This document shows positions 23,428 to 33,075 of a stretch of DNA of 64,000 nt, piece by piece. The DNA is taken from positions 560,953-624,952 of the forward strand of contig NZ_CP059215.1 in the NCBI RefSeq assembly GCF_014252295.1. Reading direction: 5' to 3'. A model generated the notes under the pieces. It was given only the letters and a program-made list of their open reading frames with translations. It did not search any database and was not told the origin of the DNA. Source of the DNA: Blattabacterium cuenoti (GTDB lineage: Bacteria; Bacteroidota; Bacteroidia; Flavobacteriales; Blattabacteriaceae). The position numbers and the translations under genes were made by a program. Position 1 is the first letter of the stretch, and each line of letters opens with the position of its first letter.

Positions 23428-24819
23428 ATGAAAATTCGTTATGAAGATCTAATTGATCAAACTTTTGATTTTCCTACTGAGGAGTTTTCTATAAAAAATA
23501 ATCTATTAGAATTCCATGGGATTCCATTAATGGATCTAATAAAAAAATACGGAACTCCACTAAAATTTACATATTTACCAAAAATATCTCAAAACATAAA
23601 GAAAGCTAAAAAATGGTTTGAAAAAGCGATCCATTCTAATAAATATAATAATAAATATACTTATTGTTACTGTACAAAAAGTTCTCATTTTTCTTTTATA
23701 TTAGAAGAAGCATTAAAAAATAATGTTAGCATTGAAACTTCATATGCTTATGATATAGAAATTGTAAAAAATCTTTATCAGAAAGGAAAAACTAGTAAAA
23801 AAATTGAAGTAATATGTAATGGATTCAAAACAAAAAATTATATTGAAAATATATCAGAATTAATAAATAATGGTTTTTACAATACAATACCAATATTAGA
23901 TAATTCAGATGAATTAGATAAACTAAATTTAGTTATCAATTTTCCTTTCAAATTAGGAATACGTATAGCCTCTGAAGAGGAACCAAAATTTGAATTTTAT
24001 ACTTCTAGGTTAGGAATAGGATATCAAGACATTGTTCTTTTTTATTTGAACAAAATAAAAAATAATCCAAAAGTAGAATTAAAAATGTTGCATTTTTTTA
24101 TTAATACAGGAATAAAAGATACTGCTTATTATTGGAATGAACTTTTTAAATGTTTACATATTTATGCTAAATTGAAAAAAATAGCGAAAAAATTAGATAT
24201 TTTGAATATAGGAGGTGGATTCCCAATTAAAACATCTATGTCTTTCAATTATGATTATGAATATATGGCTAATGAAATTGTTTATCAAATTAAAAAATTT
24301 TGTCAAGAAGAAAATATTCCTGAACCACATATATACACAGAATTTGGTGCATACACTGTAGGTGAAAGTGGAGGAATTTTATATAAAATACTTAATCAAA
24401 AACGTCAAAATGATAGAGAAAAATGGAATATGATAGATAGTTCTTTTATGACTACTCTTCCTGACACTTGGGCAATTAGTAGGAGATTCATTATGATGGC
24501 TATTAATCGTTGGAATGATTGTTACGAAAGGGTATTTTTAGGAGGATTAACATGTGATAGCGATGATTATTACAATTCGGAACAACATATGAATGCCATA
24601 TATCTTCCTTTTTTTCATGAAAAAACTCCACTCTATATCGGATTTTTCAATACTGGAGCTTATCAAGATACAATTAGTGGATATGGAGGAGTTCATCATT
24701 GTTTGATTCCACAGCCTATTCATATATTAATAAACCATGACGAAAAAAATAATTTTGTATATAGAATATTTCGTCATTCACAAAGACCTGAAGAAATATT
24801 AAAAATATTAGGTTATTGA
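23428..24819 (+). CDS. speA: Arginine decarboxylase (fold III PLP type)
   Basis: Decarboxylates arginine to agmatine. The 463 residues form an alanine-racemase-fold decarboxylase: the PLP lysine is in YCYCTKSSHFSF near residue 88, the glycine-rich phosphate loop is NIGGGFPI, and the C-terminal active-site region contains GGLTCDSDD and NTGAYQ. It resembles the compact SpeA of Bacteroidota and not the 650-residue E. coli form. It overlaps speB at TTGA, so the two are translationally coupled. The specific substrate is supported mainly by the speB neighbour. Confidence 0.85.
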   Translation: MKIRYEDLIDQTFDFPTEEFSIKNNLLEFHGIPLMDLIKKYGTPLKFTYLPKISQNIKKAKKWFEKAIHSNKYNNKYTYCYCTKSSHFSFILEEALKNNVSIETSYAYDIEIVKNLYQKGKTSKKIEVICNGFKTKNYIENISELINNGFYNTIPILDNSDELDKLNLVINFPFKLGIRIASEEEPKFEFYTSRLGIGYQDIVLFYLNKIKNNPKVELKMLHFFINTGIKDTAYYWNELFKCLHIYAKLKKIAKKLDILNIGGGFPIKTSMSFNYDYEYMANEIVYQIKKFCQEENIPEPHIYTEFGAYTVGESGGILYKILNQKRQNDREKWNMIDSSFMTTLPDTWAISRRFIMMAINRWNDCYERVFLGGLTCDSDDYYNSEQHMNAIYLPFFHEKTPLYIGFFNTGAYQDTISGYGGVHHCLIPQPIHILINHDEKNNFVYRIFRHSQRPEEILKILGY

Positions 24820-25694
24820 AAATTTTTGATAAAAAAAAAACTTTTGCTGGAATATCTAAAAAATATTCTACACTTGAAAAATCTAATACAGTACTGATTC
24901 CTGTACCATATGATTCTACTCAAACATGGAAAAAAGGTTCTAAAAAGGGACCTAAATATTTTTTATCTGCAGCAGAACACATAGAATTATATGATATTGA
25001 AACTAATTCAGAAGTATATAAGAGAGGGATTTTTATTGTTCCTATGCCCGTAATTGATTCAATTTCCTCTATCAAAATGGTTGAAAAAGTATACGGAACT
25101 ACAAAAAAATATCTTCTCAAAGAAAAATTTGTTACTCTCATAGGAGGAGATCATTCTATATCTATAGGAAGTATTCGAGCCTTTGGAGAAAAATATCAAA
25201 ATTTAAGTATTCTTCATATGGACGCACATGTAGATTTACGTCCTGTATATAAAGGAAACCCATACAATCATGCTTGTTCTATGCATGAAGCTTCCAAAAA
25301 ATATCCACTAATACAAATAGGGATACGAAGCATGGATTCACTTGAAAATAAATTTCTTCAAAAAGGAAATGTTTTTTACATGCATGAAATTTATCAAAAC
25401 GATTTCTGGATGAAAAAAGCCATTCAAAAACTTTCAAAAAATGTATTCATTAGCATAGATATAGATGTTTTTGATCCAAGTATTGCTCCTTCGACTGGCA
25501 CTCCAGAACCAGGAGGATTAGATTGGTATACAACTTTAAAATTTTTAAAAAAAGTTTTTGAAAAAAAAAAAATAATAGGATTTGATATAGTTGAACTTTT
25601 GCCAAATGAAAAAGAATCCTCTACAGATTTTTTAGCTGTTAAACTTTACTACAAATTACTATCATATAAATATGAACTAAAATTAAATAGATAA
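24816..25694 (+). CDS. speB: Agmatinase (ureohydrolase family), TTG start
   Basis: Ureohydrolase that should split agmatine into putrescine and urea. The binuclear Mn ligands are visible: GGDHSIS (His), HMDAHVDLR (Asp, His, Asp) and SIDIDVFDPSIAPSTGTPEPGG (two Asp). NPYNHACSM after the second site resembles agmatinases linked to speA and differs from the arginase NIHGMP type, but arginase activity cannot be excluded. Start is TTG at 24816, overlapping the speA TGA; no ATG fits. 292 residues. The urea released would feed urease, which is encoded elsewhere in published Blattabacterium genomes. Confidence 0.83.
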   Translation: MKIFDKKKTFAGISKKYSTLEKSNTVLIPVPYDSTQTWKKGSKKGPKYFLSAAEHIELYDIETNSEVYKRGIFIVPMPVIDSISSIKMVEKVYGTTKKYLLKEKFVTLIGGDHSISIGSIRAFGEKYQNLSILHMDAHVDLRPVYKGNPYNHACSMHEASKKYPLIQIGIRSMDSLENKFLQKGNVFYMHEIYQNDFWMKKAIQKLSKNVFISIDIDVFDPSIAPSTGTPEPGGLDWYTTLKFLKKVFEKKKIIGFDIVELLPNEKESSTDFLAVKLYYKLLSYKYELKLNR

Positions 25695-25704
25695 TATTAT
25701 TAAT

Positions 25705-26412
25705 ATGAATGATAAAATTATCATATCTATAGATGGATATTCTTCATCTGGGAAAAGCTCTTTGGCAAAAGAAATCTCTAAGAAGTTAAAATATAAGTAC
25801 ATAGATACAGGAGCTATGTATAGAGGAGTGACTTTGTTAGCGATTAGAAAAGGAATTTTTAATAGTGATTTGTGGAATGTACAAAATTTTATACCTTTTC
25901 TAAAGAATATAAATTTTAAATTTATATGTAACAATAAAATTGATCAAACAGATATATTTTTAAATGGAGAAAATATTCAATCTGAGATTAGATCATTAGA
26001 TGTAACGAAAAAAGTTAGTTTCATATCTCAAATTCCTGAAATTCGTGAAAAATTAACTCTTATACAGAAAAATTTTGGGGAAAAAAAAGGAATTGTTATG
26101 GATGGAAGAGACATTGGTTCTTCTGTTTTCCCTAAATCAGAATTGAAAATTTTTATGAAAGGATCTATAGAGGTTCGTTCTTATAGGAGATATCGAGATT
26201 TACAAAAAATAGGAGAACAAATTTCTTATGAAGAAGTAAGAACAAACATTATTCATAGAGATATTATGGATACTTCCAGGACAATTTCTCCTCTGAAAAA
26301 ACACATAGATTATATAGAAATAGATAACACGTTTTTAAGCATGGAAAAACAATTAAATTTAATTTTTCAATTAATAAATAAAATCAAAAAAAATAAACAT
26401 TCTATTGTATGA
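25705..26412 (+). CDS. cmk: Cytidylate kinase
   Basis: Phosphorylates CMP/dCMP. The P-loop is GYSSSGKSSLAKE near residue 11, followed by YKYIDTGAMYRGVTLLA. The later motifs VMDGRDIGSSVFP and the lid region (RSYRRYRDL) are present, as is RDIMDTSRTISPL. The 235 residues are a normal length. The stop codon overlaps the fabG start (ATGA). Confidence 0.94.
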   Translation: MNDKIIISIDGYSSSGKSSLAKEISKKLKYKYIDTGAMYRGVTLLAIRKGIFNSDLWNVQNFIPFLKNINFKFICNNKIDQTDIFLNGENIQSEIRSLDVTKKVSFISQIPEIREKLTLIQKNFGEKKGIVMDGRDIGSSVFPKSELKIFMKGSIEVRSYRRYRDLQKIGEQISYEEVRTNIIHRDIMDTSRTISPLKKHIDYIEIDNTFLSMEKQLNLIFQLINKIKKNKHSIV

Positions 26413-27143
26413 AATTATTAAATGAAAAAATAGCTTTAGTTACAGGAGGTTCAGGAGATATAGGAAAATCTATTGTAAGAACTTTTGTGCAACATGGAGC
26501 TAATGTTATTTTTACATTTTTTTCCTCAATAAAGGAGGCAAATAAATTAGTTTCAGAACTAAAAAATTCAGTAGAAGCATATCAAACTGATCTTTCAAAC
26601 TTTGATTCATCAAAAAATTTAGTTGAAAAAATCGTAAAAAAATATGGAACCATAGATATATTAGTAAATAACGCTGGTGTTATAAAAGATAATTTTTTGC
26701 TTAAAATTTCTAAAGATGATTGGGATTACGTGATAAAAACTAATCTTTATTCTGTATTCAATTTAACTAAATATGTTATCTTTCCTATGATTAGACAAAA
26801 AAAAGGAAGTATTATTAATATGAGTTCCGTTATAGGATTAACAGGAAATATTGGACAATCTAATTATGCAGCATCCAAATCTGGAATTATTGGATTTACT
26901 AAATCTATAGCTAGAGAACTAGGAAAAAAAAATATCCGTTGTAATGCTATAGCTCCTGGATATATTACTACAAAAATGAATTCTCGTCTTCCATCTAAGA
27001 TAAAAAATAATTGGATAAAGAATATTCCATTAAAAAGAGCAGGAACTCCTCAAAATATTGCTAATTGCACTTTATTTCTTGCTTCAGATTTATCTGACTA
27101 CATCACTGGTTCTGTATTAAATGTAAATGGAGGATTAATTTAA
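26409..27143 (+). CDS. fabG: 3-oxoacyl-ACP reductase
   Basis: NADPH-dependent reduction step of fatty-acid elongation; short-chain dehydrogenase family. The 244 residues show the cofactor motif TGGSGDIGKSI, NNAGV, the catalytic Ser in NMSSVIGLTG, and YAASKSGIIG (Tyr and Lys). APGYITTKM and the C-terminal NVNGG are typical of FabG. Coupled to cmk by a four-base overlap and six bases before menD. Confidence 0.93.
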   Translation: MKLLNEKIALVTGGSGDIGKSIVRTFVQHGANVIFTFFSSIKEANKLVSELKNSVEAYQTDLSNFDSSKNLVEKIVKKYGTIDILVNNAGVIKDNFLLKISKDDWDYVIKTNLYSVFNLTKYVIFPMIRQKKGSIINMSSVIGLTGNIGQSNYAASKSGIIGFTKSIARELGKKNIRCNAIAPGYITTKMNSRLPSKIKNNWIKNIPLKRAGTPQNIANCTLFLASDLSDYITGSVLNVNGGLI

Positions 27144-27148
27144 TTAAT

Positions 27149-28825
27149 ATGTATTCCAACAAAAAAGTTGTGCAAAGTTTAGGTGAGATACTAAAAAAGA
27201 AATCTATATTTAATATAATTATATCTCCAGGATCTAGAAATGCTCCCATTATTATTCATTTTACACAAAATAAATATTTTAAATCTTATAGTATCGTAGA
27301 TGAACGTTGTGCTGGTTTTTTTGCTTTAGGAATAGCACAACAAATCAGAACACCTGTAGTTCTTAGCTGTACTTCTGGATCTGCTGTTGTTAACTATTAT
27401 CCTGCAGTAACAGAAGCTTTTTATCAAAATATTCCACTTATTTTAGTAACTGCAGATCGTCCAAAAGAAATTATAGATATTTTTGACGGACAATCAATCC
27501 ATCAAGAAAATATTTTTCAAAAACATGTAGAAACATCTGTTCAACTAACAGAAGAGGAAACTCAATCAGGTTTGTGGTATAATGAAAAATTGATAAATGA
27601 ATCGATTAATAAATGTATTTTAAAAAATAAACCTATACATATTAACATCCCTTTTTCAGAACCTCTTTACAAAACAACAAATCGATTAAAAGTAAATCCT
27701 AAAATTATAAGAACTATAACAGAAAAAAATTCCTGTATTAAAATATCTAAATCTTATAAAAAAGAACAATTGATATGGAAAAAATATGCAAAAAAAATGA
27801 TTTTATTAGGATTAAATTATCCAGAAAAAAATATGAAAGAAATATTAAGAAAATTAAGCTTAGATTCGTCTATTGTTATCTTAACAGAAACAACATCTCA
27901 TGTACGGAGTAAATTATTTTTTTCAAATATAGATCAACTTGTTTTTAATATGTCTGTTAAAGAATGGTTGAACTTTAAACCTCATATTCTATTAACTGTT
28001 GGAGTAAATATTATATCCAAGAAAATAAAATTCTTTTTAAGAAAATATCCTCCAATATATCATTGGCATATAGGAGAAAATTATGAAAATTATCCAGATA
28101 CTTATTATAAATTAACTACTTATTGGTCTATGACTCTAGAGTCATTTTTTCAAATTTTTCAAAATTATAATTTATCGATTTCAGATTACAGATACAAATG
28201 GGAAAAATTAAGAAAAACAAGAATAAAAAAACACAATTTTTTTTTCAAAAAAGAAAAAAGTTTTTCTGATTTAAAAGTTCTTTTCTTTGTATTCAAATCT
28301 ATTCCAAACAATTCAATTTTACAATTAGGAAATAGTATGATCATAAGATATTATGAACTTTTTTATCAAAAAAAATCTTCTGTTCAATCTTATTGTAACC
28401 GTGGAACATCAGGAATCGACGGATGTGTTTCAACAGCTATAGGTTCTGCAATAAGTAGTAAAAAAATTGTAACATTAATCATTGGAGACATAAGTTTTTT
28501 TTACGATAGTAATGCTTTATGGAATAATTATACTCCAAAAAATTTTAGAATTATACTTATTAATAATGGAGGTGGAAACATTTTCAGATTTATTTCAAAA
28601 ACTAAACTTCCTGAAGAAATTTTCAATTTTTTCGAAACGAAACATATTTTTTCTGCGAAAAAAATATGTGAAATGCATAATTGGAACTATGAAAAAGTTT
28701 CTAATCAATACACTTTAAAGAAAAGTTTATCTTTTTTTTGGAAAAAATCAGATAATCCTTTTCTACTTGAAATAGATACTCGTCAATATAAGAATGCAAA
28801 AATTTTAAAAAAATATTTATCATAA
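27149..28825 (+). CDS. menD: SEPHCHC synthase (MenD)
   Basis: Thiamine-diphosphate enzyme that adds a succinic semialdehyde unit to isochorismate, the first committed step of menaquinone synthesis. The 558 residues show the N-terminal SPGSRNAPI, DERCAGFFALGIAQ and SCTSGSAVVNYYPAV, and the C-terminal ThDP region NRGTSGIDGCVSTAIG, followed by GDISFFYDSNAL and INNGGGNIF. All typical MenD motifs are present. It implies menaquinone-based respiration. Convergent with the SanA-like gene, overlapping six bases. Confidence 0.94.
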   Translation: MYSNKKVVQSLGEILKKKSIFNIIISPGSRNAPIIIHFTQNKYFKSYSIVDERCAGFFALGIAQQIRTPVVLSCTSGSAVVNYYPAVTEAFYQNIPLILVTADRPKEIIDIFDGQSIHQENIFQKHVETSVQLTEEETQSGLWYNEKLINESINKCILKNKPIHINIPFSEPLYKTTNRLKVNPKIIRTITEKNSCIKISKSYKKEQLIWKKYAKKMILLGLNYPEKNMKEILRKLSLDSSIVILTETTSHVRSKLFFSNIDQLVFNMSVKEWLNFKPHILLTVGVNIISKKIKFFLRKYPPIYHWHIGENYENYPDTYYKLTTYWSMTLESFFQIFQNYNLSISDYRYKWEKLRKTRIKKHNFFFKKEKSFSDLKVLFFVFKSIPNNSILQLGNSMIIRYYELFYQKKSSVQSYCNRGTSGIDGCVSTAIGSAISSKKIVTLIIGDISFFYDSNALWNNYTPKNFRIILINNGGGNIFRFISKTKLPEEIFNFFETKHIFSAKKICEMHNWNYEKVSNQYTLKKSLSFFWKKSDNPFLLEIDTRQYKNAKILKKYLS

Positions 28826-29368
28826 TGATTGAAAAATCAAAAAAATATCCCAGAAAACTTTAATCCTAGCGAATACTTCTCTAAGTTGTATTTTACTGTC
28901 AAAAGACAGGTTTTTAGCATTAAATCCAATAATATCTAATCCTAAACAATTTCCAATAAAAATAGCTCTCTCATTATGAAATTTTTGAGATATAATTGTA
29001 AATCTTTTTTGATTAAAAATTTTATAAACTCTTAAAACAGATTGTAAAGTATTGATCCCATAAAAATCTTCATATATAAAATGAGAAGGAATTCCTTTTC
29101 TTATTAATTCTTTTTTCATCATTTTGGGTTCATTGTAATTTTTTTCTCTATTGTCTCCACTTACAATAATGTATCGTATCTTTTTATGATAAAAAAGAGA
29201 ACAAGCAGCATCAATTCTATATTGAAAATAAGCATTCACTCCTCCTCCATGTAAATATTTAGAAGTTCCTAAAACTACTCCAAATGTATTATATGGTACA
29301 TAATTTACACGATCAAAATTTTTTTGCACAGCTAAAAAGCTAACCGCAATATAGCAAAAAGAAATCAA
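28820..29368 (-). CDS. SanA/YdcF-like DUF218 membrane-anchored protein, non-ATG start
   Basis: 182 residues as drawn. The DUF218 core is recognisable: FGVVLGTSKYL, YFQYRIDAACSLFY, YIIVSGDNREKNYNEP, GIPSHFIYEDFYGINTLQSV and FTIISQKFHNERAIFI. Family members are inner-membrane anchored and implicated in envelope integrity or vancomycin sensitivity. No ATG is available: the frame opens right after the in-frame secA stop, and the first conventional start is TTG at 29368. Codons upstream of it (IFFIIIS) continue the hydrophobic anchor, so translation may begin earlier at ATT or ATA. It directly follows secA. Confidence 0.75.
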   Translation of the reverse strand: MISFCYIAVSFLAVQKNFDRVNYVPYNTFGVVLGTSKYLHGGGVNAYFQYRIDAACSLFYHKKIRYIIVSGDNREKNYNEPKMMKKELIRKGIPSHFIYEDFYGINTLQSVLRVYKIFNQKRFTIISQKFHNERAIFIGNCLGLDIIGFNAKNLSFDSKIQLREVFARIKVFWDIFLIFQSL

Positions 29369-29400
29369 TGAAATTATGATAAAAAATATTCGTTTTTTTT

Positions 29401-32400
29401 TTAAAGAGAATCATTCTCTATAATCCATTCTCCTTTTTCTAAAAAGAATTCCGCCTGTTTAAATTTAATGTTTTTGGTCTCTCCTGTAATTAAATGACGA
29501 ATGTTAATTCTATTATTTCTTCCAAATTTTCTTCCATTTTTTCCTTTCATTAAAAGATCTATTTTTATATTATTTTTTGGAATACACAAAATATCACATT
29601 TCATTATGGTAGACTTAAGTAAAAAAGAAACAATTTTCTTGTTAATATCATAGATTCTTTCTTGAAATAAATTAAAAGCATTTTGTTTATAAACAATCAA
29701 AGGATCTTTTTGTTCAAAAACCGCATTTTGCACAGAAAATCGTAAATTATCCATTTCACGCAAATGCTCCTTCCATTTTTCATCCATGAAACATAATATA
29801 GTCTTTTTTTCAAATGTCGATAACAAAGATCGACCTTTTGTATTGTACAATTCATTCAAATCTGATGTAGAAACTAAATTTTGTAATCCATCAGTAAAAA
29901 TAACTTGTATTCGATAAGATTCTATATTTTTAATATTAGATATAATAGGCATTATATCTTTGTTAATCATTTCTTCCTTTTTTTTATGATAGAAATTAAT
30001 AATGATATCATGAAGTTTATTCACACAATCACGTTTTTTATATGATAGAAATTCTATTTCCTGAAATGGAAATTTCCAATTAAAAATTTGAATAAACTCA
30101 TATTCTAAATTTTTAAAATTATTTAAAGATTCATTAGCTGAAATCATCACATCTAACAAAACATAAATCATATTAGAAATATCTAAACTCAATTCTCTAC
30201 CAAATAATGCATTTTTACGTTTTTTATAAATAAATTCTCTTTGCCTATTAATTACATCATCATAATCTAATAAACGTTTTCGTGTACTAAAATTATTATC
30301 TTCTATTTTTTTTTGTGCTTTTTCAATAGATTTTGTTAATAAAGAATGTTGTATTATATCACCTTCTCTATGACCAAATCTATCCATTAATCTTGAAAGT
30401 TTTTCTGAATCAATAAATAAACGAATTAAATTATCCTCTAATGAAACATAAAATTGAGAACTTCCTGGATCTCCTTGACGTCCAGATCTACCTCTTAACT
30501 GATTATCTACTCTTCGAGAATCATGTCTTTCTGTTCCAAGAACTGACAATCCTCCATTTTTAACAACCTCTTTTGATAATTTAATATCTGTTCCACGACC
30601 TGCCATATTTGTTGCAATAGTAACCGATCCAGGGAATCCTGCTTTTGCTATAATATATGCCTCTTTATCATGCAATTTTGCATTCAAAACATTATGCAAA
30701 ATTTTTCTAAATTTTAAAGCTCTACTTAAAAATTCTGACACTTCAACAGATGTTGTTCCAACAAGAACTGGACGTTTTTCATGTTCAGATAAATAAATAA
30801 TTTTTTCTATAATTGCGTTATATTTTTCTCGTTTTGTTTTGAAAACAAGATCTTGTAAATCTTTTCTTTGTACTTTTTTGTGTGTAGGAATTACTACTAC
30901 ATCTAGTTTATAGATATGCAAAAATTCTCCTGATTCTGTTTCTGCTGTTCCAGTCATCCCTGATATTTTTCTATACATTCTAAAATAGTTTTGTAAAGTA
31001 ATTGTAGCAAATGTTTGACTAGAAGATTCTATTTGTACATTTTCCTTCGCCTCTATAGCTTGATGTAATCCATCAGAATAACGTCTTCCTTCCATAATAC
31101 GACCAGTTTGTTCATCTACTATTTTTACTTTTCCTCCTAAAACAACATAATCTATATCTCTTTCAAATAAAGTGAAAGCTTTAAGAAGCTGATTGATAGT
31201 ATGTATCCTTTGTGATTTAATAGAAAAATTTTTTAAAATTTTTTCCTTTTCTTTTATTTCATTATCCTTAGATAATTTAGATTTTTCTAAATCAGAAATT
31301 TCTACATTTACATCTGGTAATATAAAAAATCCTACATCTTTTACATTTTTAGATAAAAATTCAATTCCTTTATCTGTTAATTCAACTGTGTTATTCTTTT
31401 CGTCAATTACAAAGTAAAGATCTTTGTCTACTTTATATATTTCTCTTCCATGGTCTTGTAAATACTGATTTTCAGTTTTTTGCAAAATAAAACGGATGTT
31501 ATCTTCACTCAAAAATTTAATTAAGGATCTTTTTTTTGGTAATCCTCGATATGCCTGAAATAACTTAAATCCACCTAATTTCTTATCGTTATTTTTTATC
31601 AAATTTTTTGCTTCTTGTAAAAAATTATTTACTACTACATTTTGCTTTTTTACAAGATTTTCTACATATTCTTTCAATAATTCAAACTCCTCTTTATTAT
31701 CTTTTTTAGGATCTACAGAACCGGATATAATTAAAGGAGTACGAGCTTCATCTATTAAAACAGAATCAATTTCATCTATAATAGCATAATTTAATTCTCT
31801 TTGAACCAATTCTTCTTGAGAGCAAGCCATATTATCCCTTAAATAATCAAACCCGAATTCATTATTGGTTCCATAAGTAATATCTGCCTGATATGCTTTT
31901 TTACGATTTTGTATATCAGAAGGTAAATAATTATCGATACAATCAACCTTTAAGCCATGAAATTCCATCAAAGGAGACATCCATCCAGAATCTCTTCTAG
32001 ATAAATAATTATTAACAGTGACAATATGAACTCCTCTTTCTGATAAAGCATTGAGATAAGCAGATAAAGTCGCTACAAAAGTTTTTCCTTCACCTGTTGC
32101 CATTTCAGCTATCTTTCCTTGATGTAGCACAACACCTCCCATTAATTGAACATCATAATGAACCATATCCCAAACTATGGATTTTCCATATGCATTCCAC
32201 TTATTTTTCCAAATAGATTGATTTTCATTATTTAAATATACATAAGACTTTATTTTCGATAATTCTTTGTCAAAAGAAGTTGATTCCACTATAAGTTGTT
32301 TTTTCTCTTTAAAACGTTTTGCTGTTTCTTTAATTAAAGCAAAAGCTTGAGGTAAAATTTTCATCAATTCTTTTTGTTCTGTTTCATAACATTTTTCTCT

Positions 32401-32682
32401 AATTTCTTCTATTCTATGGTGAATAGTTTGTAATCTACTAATAGAAAAAAATTTTTCTTGTATTTCTTGAAGCAATTTTTCCTTTTCTTCATCAAATTTT
32501 TTTGTAGAATCTTTTATAATTTTTTTAAAAAAATGAGTTTTATTTCTCAATTCATCATCAGATAATACAGACATATTACTCTCCTCTTCTTTGATTAAAA
32601 CCAAAAATGTTCTAATCTCTTTGAGGTCTCTTTCATTTTTATTAACTAATAATTTATTTAAAATTTTTCTGATAAAACTCAT
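29401..32682 (-). CDS. secA: Preprotein translocase ATPase SecA
   Basis: Motor of Sec-dependent export. At 1093 residues it is the long Bacteroidota form, with extra sequence inserted around residues 340-480. Walker A is MATGEGKTFVATL, the DEAD-like motif is IIDEIDSVLIDEARTPLIIS, and the second RecA fold has GTTSVEVSE, NMAGRGTDIKL and the arginine finger region GRSGRQGDPGSS. The C-terminal zinc-binding CxC...CH tail that contacts SecB in proteobacteria is absent; the protein ends EKGEWIIENDSL. Preceded by the DUF2795 gene 27 bases upstream. Confidence 0.96.
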   Translation of the reverse strand: MSFIRKILNKLLVNKNERDLKEIRTFLVLIKEEESNMSVLSDDELRNKTHFFKKIIKDSTKKFDEEKEKLLQEIQEKFFSISRLQTIHHRIEEIREKCYETEQKELMKILPQAFALIKETAKRFKEKKQLIVESTSFDKELSKIKSYVYLNNENQSIWKNKWNAYGKSIVWDMVHYDVQLMGGVVLHQGKIAEMATGEGKTFVATLSAYLNALSERGVHIVTVNNYLSRRDSGWMSPLMEFHGLKVDCIDNYLPSDIQNRKKAYQADITYGTNNEFGFDYLRDNMACSQEELVQRELNYAIIDEIDSVLIDEARTPLIISGSVDPKKDNKEEFELLKEYVENLVKKQNVVVNNFLQEAKNLIKNNDKKLGGFKLFQAYRGLPKKRSLIKFLSEDNIRFILQKTENQYLQDHGREIYKVDKDLYFVIDEKNNTVELTDKGIEFLSKNVKDVGFFILPDVNVEISDLEKSKLSKDNEIKEKEKILKNFSIKSQRIHTINQLLKAFTLFERDIDYVVLGGKVKIVDEQTGRIMEGRRYSDGLHQAIEAKENVQIESSSQTFATITLQNYFRMYRKISGMTGTAETESGEFLHIYKLDVVVIPTHKKVQRKDLQDLVFKTKREKYNAIIEKIIYLSEHEKRPVLVGTTSVEVSEFLSRALKFRKILHNVLNAKLHDKEAYIIAKAGFPGSVTIATNMAGRGTDIKLSKEVVKNGGLSVLGTERHDSRRVDNQLRGRSGRQGDPGSSQFYVSLEDNLIRLFIDSEKLSRLMDRFGHREGDIIQHSLLTKSIEKAQKKIEDNNFSTRKRLLDYDDVINRQREFIYKKRKNALFGRELSLDISNMIYVLLDVMISANESLNNFKNLEYEFIQIFNWKFPFQEIEFLSYKKRDCVNKLHDIIINFYHKKKEEMINKDIMPIISNIKNIESYRIQVIFTDGLQNLVSTSDLNELYNTKGRSLLSTFEKKTILCFMDEKWKEHLREMDNLRFSVQNAVFEQKDPLIVYKQNAFNLFQERIYDINKKIVSFLLKSTIMKCDILCIPKNNIKIDLLMKGKNGRKFGRNNRINIRHLITGETKNIKFKQAEFFLEKGEWIIENDSL

Positions 32683-32709
32683 TAAAAATATATATCAAAA
32701 ATAAAAAAC

Positions 32710-32943
32710 TTAAAGTTCATATTCATCTCTGTTCCAATAAAAATCTTCATCATCACGTGGATAATCAGCCCATATATCTTCTATAGAGTCAAATACTTCC
32801 CCTTCTCCATTTTCCAATTGTTGTAAGTTTTCAACAACTTCTAAAGGAGCTCCAGTACGTACAGCGAAATCAATCAATTCTTCCTTTGTTGCAGGCCAAG
32901 GTGCATCTTCTAAATGAGAAGCTAATTCTAAAGTCCAATACAT
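32710..32943 (-). CDS. DUF2795 family protein
   Basis: 77 residues, strongly acidic, starting MYWTLELASHLEDAPWPATK and ending in a run of Asp/Glu/Tyr (EDFYWNRDEYEL). I recognise it as the short DUF2795 protein highly conserved across Bacteroidota; its function is unknown. Its position just upstream of secA on the same strand suggests co-transcription. Its base composition is less AT-rich than the neighbours, consistent with strong protein-level constraint. Confidence 0.88.
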   Translation of the reverse strand: MYWTLELASHLEDAPWPATKEELIDFAVRTGAPLEVVENLQQLENGEGEVFDSIEDIWADYPRDDEDFYWNRDEYEL

Positions 32944-33075
32944 ATATTGATGTTTTCTATATTTACTTAAAAATCAAAAAAAATGATATTTTTATATATT
33001 TGATTTTCAAAAATCAATGAACTTTTTCATAAATCACAAGATAAAATTAGTGAATTTAAATTACAAATAAATTAT

